The position numbers and the translations under genes are program-made. Under the pieces are notes generated by a model. The model was not told where the DNA came from. It saw only the letters and a program-made list of their open reading frames with translations, and did no database searches. Shown here piece by piece: positions 34,847-44,501 of a stretch of DNA of 64,000 nucleotides (position 1 is the stretch's first letter; every line of letters starts with the position of its first letter). The stretch comes from Actinoplanes oblitus (GTDB taxonomy: Bacteria; Actinomycetota; Actinomycetes; Mycobacteriales; Micromonosporaceae). The stretch covers positions 1,251,001 to 1,315,000 of the forward strand of contig NZ_CP126980.1 of the NCBI RefSeq assembly GCF_030252345.1, read 5' to 3'.

Positions 34847-37800
34847 ATGGGAAGAAGACGGGGCGCGCTCGTCGCGGCCCTCGCGCTGACGCTCGTGGTG
34901 AGCGGCGGCACCTGGGGCTATGTGGCGACGCGGGACGACACCGGGCCGGTGGCGGCGGACCGGTCCACGGGCCGGCCGGACCGAGCGGACCAGCCCGGTC
35001 TGCTGGACCGGCTGCGGGGAGCCGCCGGTGACCTGGTGGGCGGCGATCCGGTGCCGCGGGCCGAGCCGGTCAGCGCCGGTCTCGCGGCCGACCAGCGGGT
35101 GCCGGCCGGCCGCAACTGGCCGGCGGCGAAGCGGGTGCGCGAGGTCGCGTCGAAGCGGACCGCGAACGGCACCGTCTACCAGCTCTCCGACGGCCGGTTG
35201 CAGGCGGAGATCGCCGGGGCGCCGGTGCACTACCGCGACAGCCGGGGCACCTATCGCCCGATCGACACCCGGGTACGGCCGACCGGCCGGTCCGGATACG
35301 TGCAGGGCAACGTGACCAACACGTTCACCAGCCTGTTCGGTGACACCACCGGCGACCTGGTGCGGTTCGAGAAGGACGGCCGGTCGGTCGCACTGGGGCT
35401 GACCGGCGCCGCTCGCCGGGTCGAGCCGGTGGTCACCGGCTCCACGGTGGCCTATCCCGGCCTGGCCGGTGGGGCCGACCTGGTCTACGACGTCAGCCCG
35501 ACCGAGCTGAAGGAGAAGATCGTCCTCAGACGGGCCCCGGCCGGCCCGGTGTCCTACACGTTCTCGCTGGACACCGCCGGCCTGACCGCCCGGGAGGAGG
35601 CGGACGGCTCGATCGCGTTCCGGGACGCCGCCGGCGCGACGGTGCTGACCATGCCGGCGCCGTTCATGATCGACGACGCGGCGGCGACCAGCACGAAGGT
35701 GACGCAGAAGGTCACCGGAGACACGATCACGGTGTCGGCGGACGCGGCCTGGCTGGCCGATCCGGCCCGGAAGTACCCGGTCGTGGTGGACCCGACGATC
35801 AAGGTGCAGCCGGTTCCGACCGACGCCCAGGACGTGATGATCTCCTCGGGCGCGCCGTCCACCAACTACAACAGCTCGTACGAGCTGCGGGTGGGCACCG
35901 ACGCCGGCGCGGCCTGGCGCTCGCTGCTGCGCTTCGACACGAGCATGGTGCCGGCCGGCACCGCGATCGACGACGCCCAGCTGCAGCTGTACTACGACTC
36001 CTCGTACTACGCGTACGGCCAGGACGTGCCGATGGAGGCTCGCAAGATCACCGCGGCCTGGTCGGAGACGACAGCCACCTGGGCGTCCGCCAGCGCCACC
36101 GCCGGGACCGACCCGGTCGGCAACATCGTCACCGTCGACGACGGGGACGGCTCGACGGCGGCCTCCGGCACCTGGACCGCGTCGGCCAACACGACGCTGA
36201 TCGCGAAGGCCGTCGGCGGGGACTACCACGTCAACAACGACGCGGCGACCGGTAACACCTACACCTACCTCCCGACGATCACCGAGGCCGGGGACTACCT
36301 GGTCGAGGTGCACTACGTCGGCGAGTCGGACCGGGCCTCGAACGCGCCGTACACGGTCTACTACAACGGCGGCTCCAAGACGTACACCGTGGACCAGACC
36401 ACACCGACCGCCGACGGCGCCTGGAAGACGCTGGGCGTGCACCCGTTCGCGGCCGGGACCGGGGGCAGGGTGGTCCTCGGCGACGTGGCCTCGAAGGCGG
36501 TCATCGCCGACGCGGTCCGCTTCACCAAGGCGAGCACCGTCAAGGCGGCCGCGAAGTCGAGCGTGTGGTCGTCGTTCCCGGTGCGCAACGTGGTACAGGA
36601 CTGGGTCAACGGCGGTGCCAACAACGGCCTGATGGTCAAGGCGGTGAACGAGGCCGACAAGGGTCGCGGCGGCGCGATCTTCCAGGCCTCGGAGTACGCC
36701 TACAACAACGCCCGGCGCGACGCCAACCTGCCGAAGCTGGTGATCACTTACGGCAAGCCGGGTGTCGCGGTGAACCCGCCGACCACCATCACGGCGACCG
36801 GCGCGCTGCTGGACTGGCCCGCGTACACCGGCACCGACATCGTCGAGTACCAGGTGCACCGCAGCGTCTACCAGACGTTCACACCGTCCGCGGCGACGCT
36901 CGTCGCGCCGGTGGCCAAGGGCGCCACCAGTTTCCAGGACACCACGGCCGCGCCCACGCCGGCGGCCGAGACCGATGTCATGAAGCGCAAGTTCTTCTAC
37001 TACATGGTCGCGGTCAAGACCACCGACGGGAAGGTGATCGCCGGTCCGACGGTGCCGGCCATGCTGCCCAAGGCCGGACAGATCACCAAGATCTTCCGGT
37101 CCGGGGTGACCGACACGACGCTGTCCGCGGCCCAGCCGACCGGCAACGTCAACAGCTACGCCGGCGACCCGTACGTCTCGCCGGGCAACAACTCGGCGGT
37201 CTACGGCGACACCCGCGGCCTGGTCAAGTTCCCGATCTCCGGGGTACCGGCGAACGCCCAGGTGACCGACGCGCAGCTGCGGATGTGGAACGTCGGGCTG
37301 TATCCGGGCACCGACACCGACGAGTACGTCGACGCGTACCGGCTGACCCGGGCCTTCGACCAGACCAAGGCGACCTGGAACACCAGTGACGGCAGTACCG
37401 CCTGGACCCGGGCGGGTGGCGACTTCGACAGCACCGTGCTGTCGGCGAACAACACCTTCACCAACGATCCGAAGTGGATGACCTGGGACGTCACCGGCGC
37501 CGCCAAGTCGTGGGTGGCCACCCCGGCCACCAACTACGGCGTGCTGCTCAAGCAGCGCGACGAGGCCGGTGCCACGGCGCGGGCGATGCTGCTGTCGGCG
37601 GAGGCCGCCGAGCCGATGCTGCGGCCGACGCTCGAGGTCACCTACCTGGAGCAGACGCCGGAGTCGACGTACTACGCGGCGCAGCTGCCCGACGGCGCTC
37701 CGCCGGCGACGACGTTCAGCACTCCGGTGTCGATCTCCAACCCGACCCCGAGCACCTGGAAGGCGGCCGACTGGCAGCTGTCGTACAAGTGGTCGCGGGC

Positions 37801-40800
37801 CGACGGGGAGGCGGTCACCGGCTCCACGGCGGTGACCGCGCTGCCGGCCGACGTGCCCTCCGGCGGCACGGCGGACCTGACCGCGACGGTCACCACGCCG
37901 CCGTCGACGACCGAGGGCAACAAGCGGACCGACTACACGATCAGCTGGGAACTGCAGAACAGGACGACCGGGCAGACCCTGTCGCAGACCGCGTCGATCG
38001 CGCCGCTGGCGCAGACCATCGCCGTGGTCGAGCCGACCTCGGACCAGCTCGGCCTGGAGGACTTCTACTCCTACTCGGGGAAGAACACCGGCGCCGGCGG
38101 GACGCTGATGAACAACCTGTACGCCGGCAACACGGTCTGGCAGTACAACGCGTTCAGCAACCCGGGCCGGGGCCTGAACTCGTTCGTCCGGCTGTCCTAC
38201 AACTCGCTGGACACCACCGACACGGTCGCCGGTTTCGGCTGGTCGCTGCAGGCGTCGTCGATGATGCGCCTGGGCTCGCCGCTGGACTTCCACCCGAACC
38301 CGCACCCGACCAGAGTGACCTTCACCGATGGCGACGGGACCAGCCACTGGTTCACCCTGGACACGGCCACCGGCACCTGGGTGTCACCCAAGGGCGTGCA
38401 CCTCTACCTGCAGCAGAAGGCCGGGGTGGAGTGCAAGCCGAACACCCAGGAGCCGCAGGCCTGGTCGCTGACCCGGCCGGACCGCACGCAGTTCTTCTAC
38501 GACTGCGACGGCTACCTGACCTCGACGGTGGACAAGAACGGCAACACCATGACGTTCACCTACGAGGAGCGCAAGAGCAACAACGCGCCGACGAAGTTCC
38601 TGCGCTACGTCACCGATCCGGAGTCGCGGCAGACCATCACGCTGGACTACTGGGCCAAGGGCGACGACTTCGAGTACATCGACGACACCACCTGGACCCG
38701 GGCGACCGGCACCAAGCTGTCCAACCCGAAGATCATCGACCACGTCAAGACGATCAAGGACATCGCCGGACGGACCCTGTACTTCACGTACACCGACAAG
38801 GGGCTGCTCGGTGAGCTGATCGACGGGTACGGCTCGACCGACGGCACGCCCAAGACGTTCTCGTTCCAGTACGACATGACGCAGGGCAACAAGAACGTCA
38901 AGCTGGTCAAGACCATCGACCCGCGGGGCAACGCGACCGGCCTGGCCTACAACTACCCGGCCACCGGCGACGACCCGCAGTGGCACTGGCGGACCAAGTC
39001 GTACACCGACCGGCTCGGCGGGCTGACCCAGTTCGGCTACACCGACCCGGACGGGCCGCAGGGCACCCAGGTCGACACCGTCGTCACCGACGCGGAGAAC
39101 AACAAGACCGGGTACCACCACGACGGGTACGGGCGCGCGTACCAGGTGATCAACGCGAAGAACGAGGTCACCGGGCTGGCTTGGGACGACCAGCACAACG
39201 TGACGTCGCTGACCGAGGCGAACGGCGCCGTCTCCACCTGGCGGTACGACGCCAAGACCGGCTACCCGCTGGAGACCAGGGACGCGCTCGCCGTCAAGAA
39301 CGACTACCCGGGCACCGTCCTGACGTACCAGATGCAGCTCAACGGGTACGTCGCCGACCTGGCCACGAAGACCAGCCCGGAGGGCCGCAAGTACACCTTC
39401 GGCTACACCACCGAGGGTGACCTGCAGACGGTGACCGATCCGACCGGCGCCGTCACCACGAACGTCTGGGACACCTGGGGCCGCCTGCTGGAGGCGAAGG
39501 ACGCCAACGGCAACTCCACCTGGTTCGACGACTTCCACCCCAGCGGCTATCCGCGCGTGATCACCGACGCGCTGAAGGCCAGGACGACGTTCGTCTACGA
39601 CCCCCGGGGCAACGTCACCGAACTGACCAACGCCAAACAGGCGAAGACCACCCAGGGCTACGACACCTTCGGCCGTCCGAAGGACAAGGTCGAGCCGGTC
39701 GACGCCGCCGGCGGACGCTACCTCACCACCAAGGCCTCGGCGTACGACGCGAACGACAACATCGTCACCGCGTACGCCGCGAACGGGACGTCGACCACCT
39801 CGGTCTACGACAAGGCCGACCAGCCCACCGCGACGGTGGCGCCGAAGGACGAGGCCGGCGATCCGGAACGCCGCACCACCTACACCTACGACAAGGTCGG
39901 CAACGTGCTGACGGTGACCTCCCCGGAGGGCAACGTGACGGCCGCGACCGGCGATCACACGACGACGACCAGGTACGACTCGCTCTACCAGGCCGTCGAG
40001 ATCCGGGATGCCAAGGGCCGCCGGGTCACCTCGGACTACGACAACGTCGGCAACCTGGTGACCATCGTCGACGCCAAGAAGAACGCCACGGCGGACCCGG
40101 CCGACTACACCACCAAACTCGAGTACGACCTGCTGCACCGGGTGGTCAAGACGATCGACGCCACGGGGGCGTTCACCACGATCCGGTACGACCGCGACGG
40201 CCTGACCGTCGGCACCACCGACGCCGCCGGCAACGAGTCCCTCGCGGCGTACAACGGCCGTGGTGACCTGGTCGAGTCGAAGGCGCCGTACACCAAGGAC
40301 GCCGCCGGCGCGATCACCTACCGCACCACGAAGTACGAGTACGACGCGGCCGGCAACCAGACCAAGGTGATCACCCCGCGCGGCGTCGCCTCCACCGACG
40401 ACGCCGACGACTTCAGCCAGGTCACCGTCTACGACGTGCTGAACCGGGCGAAGGAGGTCTGGTCCGCCTACGACAAGGACGACAACCGGTACGACAAGCC
40501 CGAGAAGACCATCTACGAGTACGACACGGTGGGCAACCTGGCCAAGGTCAGCGCGCCGCCGTCGGACGGGCAGACGGTCCGGAACGAGACGAGGTACGAG
40601 TACTTCGACAACGGCTGGCAGAAGTCGTCCACCGATCCGTGGGGCATCGTCAACACCTTCGACTACAACGACCTGGGCCAGCAGACCAAGAACACGCTGA
40701 CCTCGGCCGGCGGGTCGGTGACCCGGACGATGACGTGGAGCTTCTATCCGTCCGGCAACCAGAAGGCCCGCTCCGACGACGGTGTGCCGGTCGGCAAGGA

Positions 40801-43800
40801 CGTGGTCCTGGTCGACAGCTCGGACTCCAACAACACCGCCAGCCAGGGCACCTGGACCAGCGGGGCGGCCACCGGCCAGTACGGCTACGACGTCTACACG
40901 GCTCCGGCCGGCAGCGGCGCGGCCCAGTACAACTGGCAGCTGAACATCCCGCGGGACGGCACCTACCAGGTGTTCGCGTACTACCCGCAGGTGAGCGGCG
41001 CGGCCACCGACGCCAGGTTCACCGTCACCCACGCCACCGGCAGCACGGTGAAGACGGTCGACCAGACCACCGGCGCCGGCACCTGGGTCAGCCTGGGCAG
41101 CTACACCTTCGCCGAGGACGCGGCCCAGAAGGTCACGCTGACCGACCAGGCCACCGGCAAGGTCGTCGCGGACGCGATCAAGCTGGTCCGCAGCAATGCC
41201 GGAGACACCGACAACGAGAAGAAGGAGTTCACCTACCGGTACAACGCGAACGGGATGATGACCGAGGTCAAGGACCTCAGCCCGGGCGCGAAGATCGACA
41301 CGTACCGGATCGCCTACGACGAGCTCAACCAGATCGGCAAGGTCGAGGAACTCGCCGCCGGCTCGGTGCGGAACACCACGGCGCTGACCTACGACGAGAA
41401 CGGCAACCCGCTCACCTCGACCCACGACCTCACCTGGTCGAAGATCGAGTACGACGCGCGCGACATGGTCGCCAAGGTGACGAACGCCGACTCGCCGGCC
41501 GCCGGCAACCAGCAGATCTCCACGTTCGCCTACACCGCCCGCGGTGAGCTGCTCAAGCAGGTGAAGCCGAACGGCAACACGGTGGACTTCGAGTACTACC
41601 TGGACGGCTCCACCCGGCACCAGGTGGAGAAGACGTCCGGCGGCACCGCGGTGGCGGAGCACACCCTGGAGTACGGCCTCAACGGGACCCCGTCGAAGGA
41701 CGTCCTGAAGCTGATGAACGCCGACAACACGTCGGACTACATCGACAACACGTACACCTTCGACTACGACCCGCAGGACCGGATCGCCAAGCTCACCAAG
41801 ACCGGCGACAGTTCGGCGACCGAGGAGTACGTCTACGACGCGAACAGCAACGTCGTGGCGCAGACGGTCGGCGGGGTGGAGACCAGGAGCCGGTACGACC
41901 GCAACCGGCTGCACTCCACCACCACCGCGGGGGTGACCTCCACCTACAACTACGACCCGCTGGGCCGGTTGGACACCGTCTCGGTCGGCGGCCAGCGAGC
42001 CGAGAAGTACTACTACGACGGCTTCGACCGCACCGCCAAGACCACCGCCGGTACCGGCACGGGCGCCAAGTCGACGACCTACGTCTACGACCCGTTCGAC
42101 CGGACCGTGTCGCAGACCGCCGACGGCAAGACGACCGCCTTCACGTACCTGGGGCTGGACAACCAGGTGCTGCGGGAGGAACTGGACGGCAAGGCGGACA
42201 AGTCGTACCAGTACGCGCCGTGGGGTCAGCAGCTGACCCAGATCAAGCACAAGGACGACGGCACGAAGGAGTACTCGCAGTACACCTACCGGCCGCGCGG
42301 CGACGTCGTGGCGATCACCAAGGAGGACGGCAAGACCCGCGCCACGTACGGCTACAGCGCGTACGGCAAGAACGACGACGCCCAGTTCACCGGCGAGGAC
42401 AAGCCCGGCGCCGACGGTGCGGCGAAGCAGCCGTACAACGCGTTCCGCTTCAACGCCTCCCGGTGGGACGCCGGATCCGGCACCTACGACATGGGCTTCC
42501 GCAACTACGACCCGGGCCTGAACCGGTTCCTGACCCGGGACGGCTACGGCGGCGCCCTCGCCGACATGGGCCTGACCACTGACCCGTTCACCAACAACCG
42601 GTACGCGTTCGCCGGCGGCAACCCGATCAGCTTCGTGGAGCTGGACGGTCACCTGTTCGGCATGTCCTGGTCCGACCTGGGCCACGCGGCCCTGGACGTG
42701 GTGGGCATGGTGCCGGTGGTCGGTGAGGTGGCCGACGTGGCCAACGGCATCTGGTACCTGGCCGAGGGCCACTACGTCGACGCGGCGTTCTCGCTCACCT
42801 CGGCGATCCCGCTGGCGGGCAACGTGGCCACCGCGGCGAAGTGGGGCAAGCGCGGCGTCGAGGCGGCGGACAAGCTCAACGACGCCCGCAAGGCGGAGAA
42901 CGTCGTCGAGGGCGCGGCCGACGCCCGGAAGGCGGTCGACGACGTACCGGTCAAGGCGCCGGACACCCCGGCCACGCCGAAGGCGCCGGACACCCCGAAG
43001 GTCGACAAACCGGTCAAGTGCAACAGCTTCGTGCCCGGTACCCGGGTGCTGCTGGCCGGCGGCGCGACCAAGGCGATCGAGGATCTCGAGGTCGGCGACC
43101 AGGTGCTGAGCACCGACGTGGAGACCGGCGAGAACCAGGCCCGGCCGGTCACCGACGTACGCAGTCACGCCGGGGTGAAGAAGCTGGTGACGGTCACCGT
43201 CGACGCCGACGGCCGGGCCGGCTCGAAGACCGGCAGCTTCACCTCCACCGCCGCGCACCTGTTCTGGCTGCCGGACGCCGGCCGCTGGGTGGAGGGCGCC
43301 GGGCTGAAGCCGGGGATGTGGCTGCAGACCGGGTCCGGCATCTGGGTCAAGATCACGTCGATCGTGAAGCACACCCGTACCGAGCGGGTGCACAACCTGA
43401 CCGTCGACGGCCAGCACGACTACTACATCCTGGCGGGCGACACCTCGTTGCTCGTGCACAACTGCCGCAACGGCGTCCCCTGTGGCTGCAAGAGCGGTGA
43501 CACGGTGCCGTACCGGCCGAGTCACGTCGGGCTGGAGAACCACCACGGCATCCTGGACGTGTGGGCCAAGCACAACATCCCCAACTACAAGAGCCGGGCG
43601 GCGGGCAGCACCACTGTCGCGCTGAAGAAGGGCGAGCACGACGCCACGAAGAAGGTCTATCGGGACTGGCTGGAGGCCCGTACCGGGAAACGGGTCGGCG
43701 GCCGGGTCGACTGGAAGAAGGTCAGCCCGCAGGAGATCTACGAACTGTCCGAGCGGATGTTCGACGCCGCCGGTGTCGCCAAGCCCGCGCGCGACAAGTA

Positions 43801-43837
43801 TTACGCCGAGTTCAACCGGTATATATATGGTTTGTGA
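34847..43837 (+). CDS. RHS/YD-repeat polymorphic toxin with HINT domain and nuclease-like tip
   Basis: A 2,996-residue WapA/RHS-type protein. It starts at an ATG 6 bp after GGAGGA with a signal-anchor helix (about 6-26). DNRLRE-type beta domains follow at about 320-640 and 770-935; a golvesin-like domain is embedded in the first (about 430-561). YD/RHS repeats fill about 1070-2605 and are interrupted by a second golvesin-like domain (about 1984-2116). The RHS core ends with NNRYAFAGGNPISFVELDGH (about 2585-2605). A HINT autoprotease runs from C2725 (CNSFVPGTRV) to H2871-N2872, with TSTAAHLFWL inside. The last about 124 residues are the releasable toxin, with ENHHG (H2899, H2900) resembling HNH/Endo VII SHH-type nucleases. 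The immunity-type gene follows. The toxin-tip assignment is by motif only. Confidence 0.88.
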   Translation: MGRRRGALVAALALTLVVSGGTWGYVATRDDTGPVAADRSTGRPDRADQPGLLDRLRGAAGDLVGGDPVPRAEPVSAGLAADQRVPAGRNWPAAKRVREVASKRTANGTVYQLSDGRLQAEIAGAPVHYRDSRGTYRPIDTRVRPTGRSGYVQGNVTNTFTSLFGDTTGDLVRFEKDGRSVALGLTGAARRVEPVVTGSTVAYPGLAGGADLVYDVSPTELKEKIVLRRAPAGPVSYTFSLDTAGLTAREEADGSIAFRDAAGATVLTMPAPFMIDDAAATSTKVTQKVTGDTITVSADAAWLADPARKYPVVVDPTIKVQPVPTDAQDVMISSGAPSTNYNSSYELRVGTDAGAAWRSLLRFDTSMVPAGTAIDDAQLQLYYDSSYYAYGQDVPMEARKITAAWSETTATWASASATAGTDPVGNIVTVDDGDGSTAASGTWTASANTTLIAKAVGGDYHVNNDAATGNTYTYLPTITEAGDYLVEVHYVGESDRASNAPYTVYYNGGSKTYTVDQTTPTADGAWKTLGVHPFAAGTGGRVVLGDVASKAVIADAVRFTKASTVKAAAKSSVWSSFPVRNVVQDWVNGGANNGLMVKAVNEADKGRGGAIFQASEYAYNNARRDANLPKLVITYGKPGVAVNPPTTITATGALLDWPAYTGTDIVEYQVHRSVYQTFTPSAATLVAPVAKGATSFQDTTAAPTPAAETDVMKRKFFYYMVAVKTTDGKVIAGPTVPAMLPKAGQITKIFRSGVTDTTLSAAQPTGNVNSYAGDPYVSPGNNSAVYGDTRGLVKFPISGVPANAQVTDAQLRMWNVGLYPGTDTDEYVDAYRLTRAFDQTKATWNTSDGSTAWTRAGGDFDSTVLSANNTFTNDPKWMTWDVTGAAKSWVATPATNYGVLLKQRDEAGATARAMLLSAEAAEPMLRPTLEVTYLEQTPESTYYAAQLPDGAPPATTFSTPVSISNPTPSTWKAADWQLSYKWSRADGEAVTGSTAVTALPADVPSGGTADLTATVTTPPSTTEGNKRTDYTISWELQNRTTGQTLSQTASIAPLAQTIAVVEPTSDQLGLEDFYSYSGKNTGAGGTLMNNLYAGNTVWQYNAFSNPGRGLNSFVRLSYNSLDTTDTVAGFGWSLQASSMMRLGSPLDFHPNPHPTRVTFTDGDGTSHWFTLDTATGTWVSPKGVHLYLQQKAGVECKPNTQEPQAWSLTRPDRTQFFYDCDGYLTSTVDKNGNTMTFTYEERKSNNAPTKFLRYVTDPESRQTITLDYWAKGDDFEYIDDTTWTRATGTKLSNPKIIDHVKTIKDIAGRTLYFTYTDKGLLGELIDGYGSTDGTPKTFSFQYDMTQGNKNVKLVKTIDPRGNATGLAYNYPATGDDPQWHWRTKSYTDRLGGLTQFGYTDPDGPQGTQVDTVVTDAENNKTGYHHDGYGRAYQVINAKNEVTGLAWDDQHNVTSLTEANGAVSTWRYDAKTGYPLETRDALAVKNDYPGTVLTYQMQLNGYVADLATKTSPEGRKYTFGYTTEGDLQTVTDPTGAVTTNVWDTWGRLLEAKDANGNSTWFDDFHPSGYPRVITDALKARTTFVYDPRGNVTELTNAKQAKTTQGYDTFGRPKDKVEPVDAAGGRYLTTKASAYDANDNIVTAYAANGTSTTSVYDKADQPTATVAPKDEAGDPERRTTYTYDKVGNVLTVTSPEGNVTAATGDHTTTTRYDSLYQAVEIRDAKGRRVTSDYDNVGNLVTIVDAKKNATADPADYTTKLEYDLLHRVVKTIDATGAFTTIRYDRDGLTVGTTDAAGNESLAAYNGRGDLVESKAPYTKDAAGAITYRTTKYEYDAAGNQTKVITPRGVASTDDADDFSQVTVYDVLNRAKEVWSAYDKDDNRYDKPEKTIYEYDTVGNLAKVSAPPSDGQTVRNETRYEYFDNGWQKSSTDPWGIVNTFDYNDLGQQTKNTLTSAGGSVTRTMTWSFYPSGNQKARSDDGVPVGKDVVLVDSSDSNNTASQGTWTSGAATGQYGYDVYTAPAGSGAAQYNWQLNIPRDGTYQVFAYYPQVSGAATDARFTVTHATGSTVKTVDQTTGAGTWVSLGSYTFAEDAAQKVTLTDQATGKVVADAIKLVRSNAGDTDNEKKEFTYRYNANGMMTEVKDLSPGAKIDTYRIAYDELNQIGKVEELAAGSVRNTTALTYDENGNPLTSTHDLTWSKIEYDARDMVAKVTNADSPAAGNQQISTFAYTARGELLKQVKPNGNTVDFEYYLDGSTRHQVEKTSGGTAVAEHTLEYGLNGTPSKDVLKLMNADNTSDYIDNTYTFDYDPQDRIAKLTKTGDSSATEEYVYDANSNVVAQTVGGVETRSRYDRNRLHSTTTAGVTSTYNYDPLGRLDTVSVGGQRAEKYYYDGFDRTAKTTAGTGTGAKSTTYVYDPFDRTVSQTADGKTTAFTYLGLDNQVLREELDGKADKSYQYAPWGQQLTQIKHKDDGTKEYSQYTYRPRGDVVAITKEDGKTRATYGYSAYGKNDDAQFTGEDKPGADGAAKQPYNAFRFNASRWDAGSGTYDMGFRNYDPGLNRFLTRDGYGGALADMGLTTDPFTNNRYAFAGGNPISFVELDGHLFGMSWSDLGHAALDVVGMVPVVGEVADVANGIWYLAEGHYVDAAFSLTSAIPLAGNVATAAKWGKRGVEAADKLNDARKAENVVEGAADARKAVDDVPVKAPDTPATPKAPDTPKVDKPVKCNSFVPGTRVLLAGGATKAIEDLEVGDQVLSTDVETGENQARPVTDVRSHAGVKKLVTVTVDADGRAGSKTGSFTSTAAHLFWLPDAGRWVEGAGLKPGMWLQTGSGIWVKITSIVKHTRTERVHNLTVDGQHDYYILAGDTSLLVHNCRNGVPCGCKSGDTVPYRPSHVGLENHHGILDVWAKHNIPNYKSRAAGSTTVALKKGEHDATKKVYRDWLEARTGKRVGGRVDWKKVSPQEIYELSERMFDAAGVAKPARDKYYAEFNRYIYGL

Positions 43838-43858
43838 TGACTAGTCGACAGGTCGGTC

Positions 43859-44356
43859 ATGCCTGAGCTCGAAGAACTCATGGCACGGCTGGTCCGGGAG
43901 GCGAGCTGCTCGGTCGCGCCGGCGGCCGGGCAGCCCCGGATCGCTCCGCCGTACCGGATACCCGCCGATCTGGCCGCCTTCTACCAGCAGTGCGGTGGAG
44001 CGGTCCTGTACGCCGGCGCCACCTACTGCTGGGAGATCTCCCCGCCGGACCGGCTGGTGTCGGCCAACGAGGAGATCCTGGGCGAGCGGTTCCCGGACGA
44101 CATCACCTCGTCCTGGTTCGTGGTGGCCCGGGAACGCGACGCCGCCGGCTCGCGGATCAGCATCGACCTGGGGCCGGCTCGCCTCGGCTGGTGCTACGAC
44201 AGCTTCGACGAGGTGCACGGCGTCGCGGGCAGTTCCGCGGTGCTGGCGCACAGCTTCGGCGACCTGCTGGAGCACCTGGTCGAGGCCCGTGGTGAGGAGC
44301 TCTTCTGGGAGGAGCCCGGATTCACCGGCCTCGGCGACGCCTACGACGAGGACTGA
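43859..44356 (+). CDS. SMI1/KNR4 (SUKH) family immunity protein
   Basis: The 165-residue protein has the SUKH fold layout: IPADLAAFYQQCGGAVLYAG (about 36-55) is the characteristic helix-turn-strand with the Gly-rich end, then SWFVVARERDAAGSRISIDLGPARLGWCYDSFDE, and SFGDLLEHLVEARGEELFW near the C-terminus. Such proteins directly bind and neutralise contact-dependent or polymorphic toxins. It begins 21 bp after the RHS stop, so it is the expected cognate immunity protein for the RHS tip. The local sequence turns AT-rich at the junction (TATATATATGG at the toxin's end). Confidence 0.88.
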   Translation: MPELEELMARLVREASCSVAPAAGQPRIAPPYRIPADLAAFYQQCGGAVLYAGATYCWEISPPDRLVSANEEILGERFPDDITSSWFVVARERDAAGSRISIDLGPARLGWCYDSFDEVHGVAGSSAVLAHSFGDLLEHLVEARGEELFWEEPGFTGLGDAYDED

Positions 44357-44501
44357 TCGAGGGGGCGATCCGGTGGCCGTTTTTGTTACTCCGGATGGCC
44401 CCCTGACCGGTTGATAATGCTCACTGCGCGATTCTCCCGCTTCGCGTTGATCTCGCCCGGTCGTTCTTCCTAACCTTGGACCCGATCAAGGGGGAGGATC
44501 G

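Noticed and set aside
38384..43639. 1,751-residue antisense open frame opposite the RHS gene
   Set aside because: Repetitive Arg/Val/Gly/Leu composition mirrors the sense codons of YD repeats, with no family match, and overlaps a gene with clear domains.
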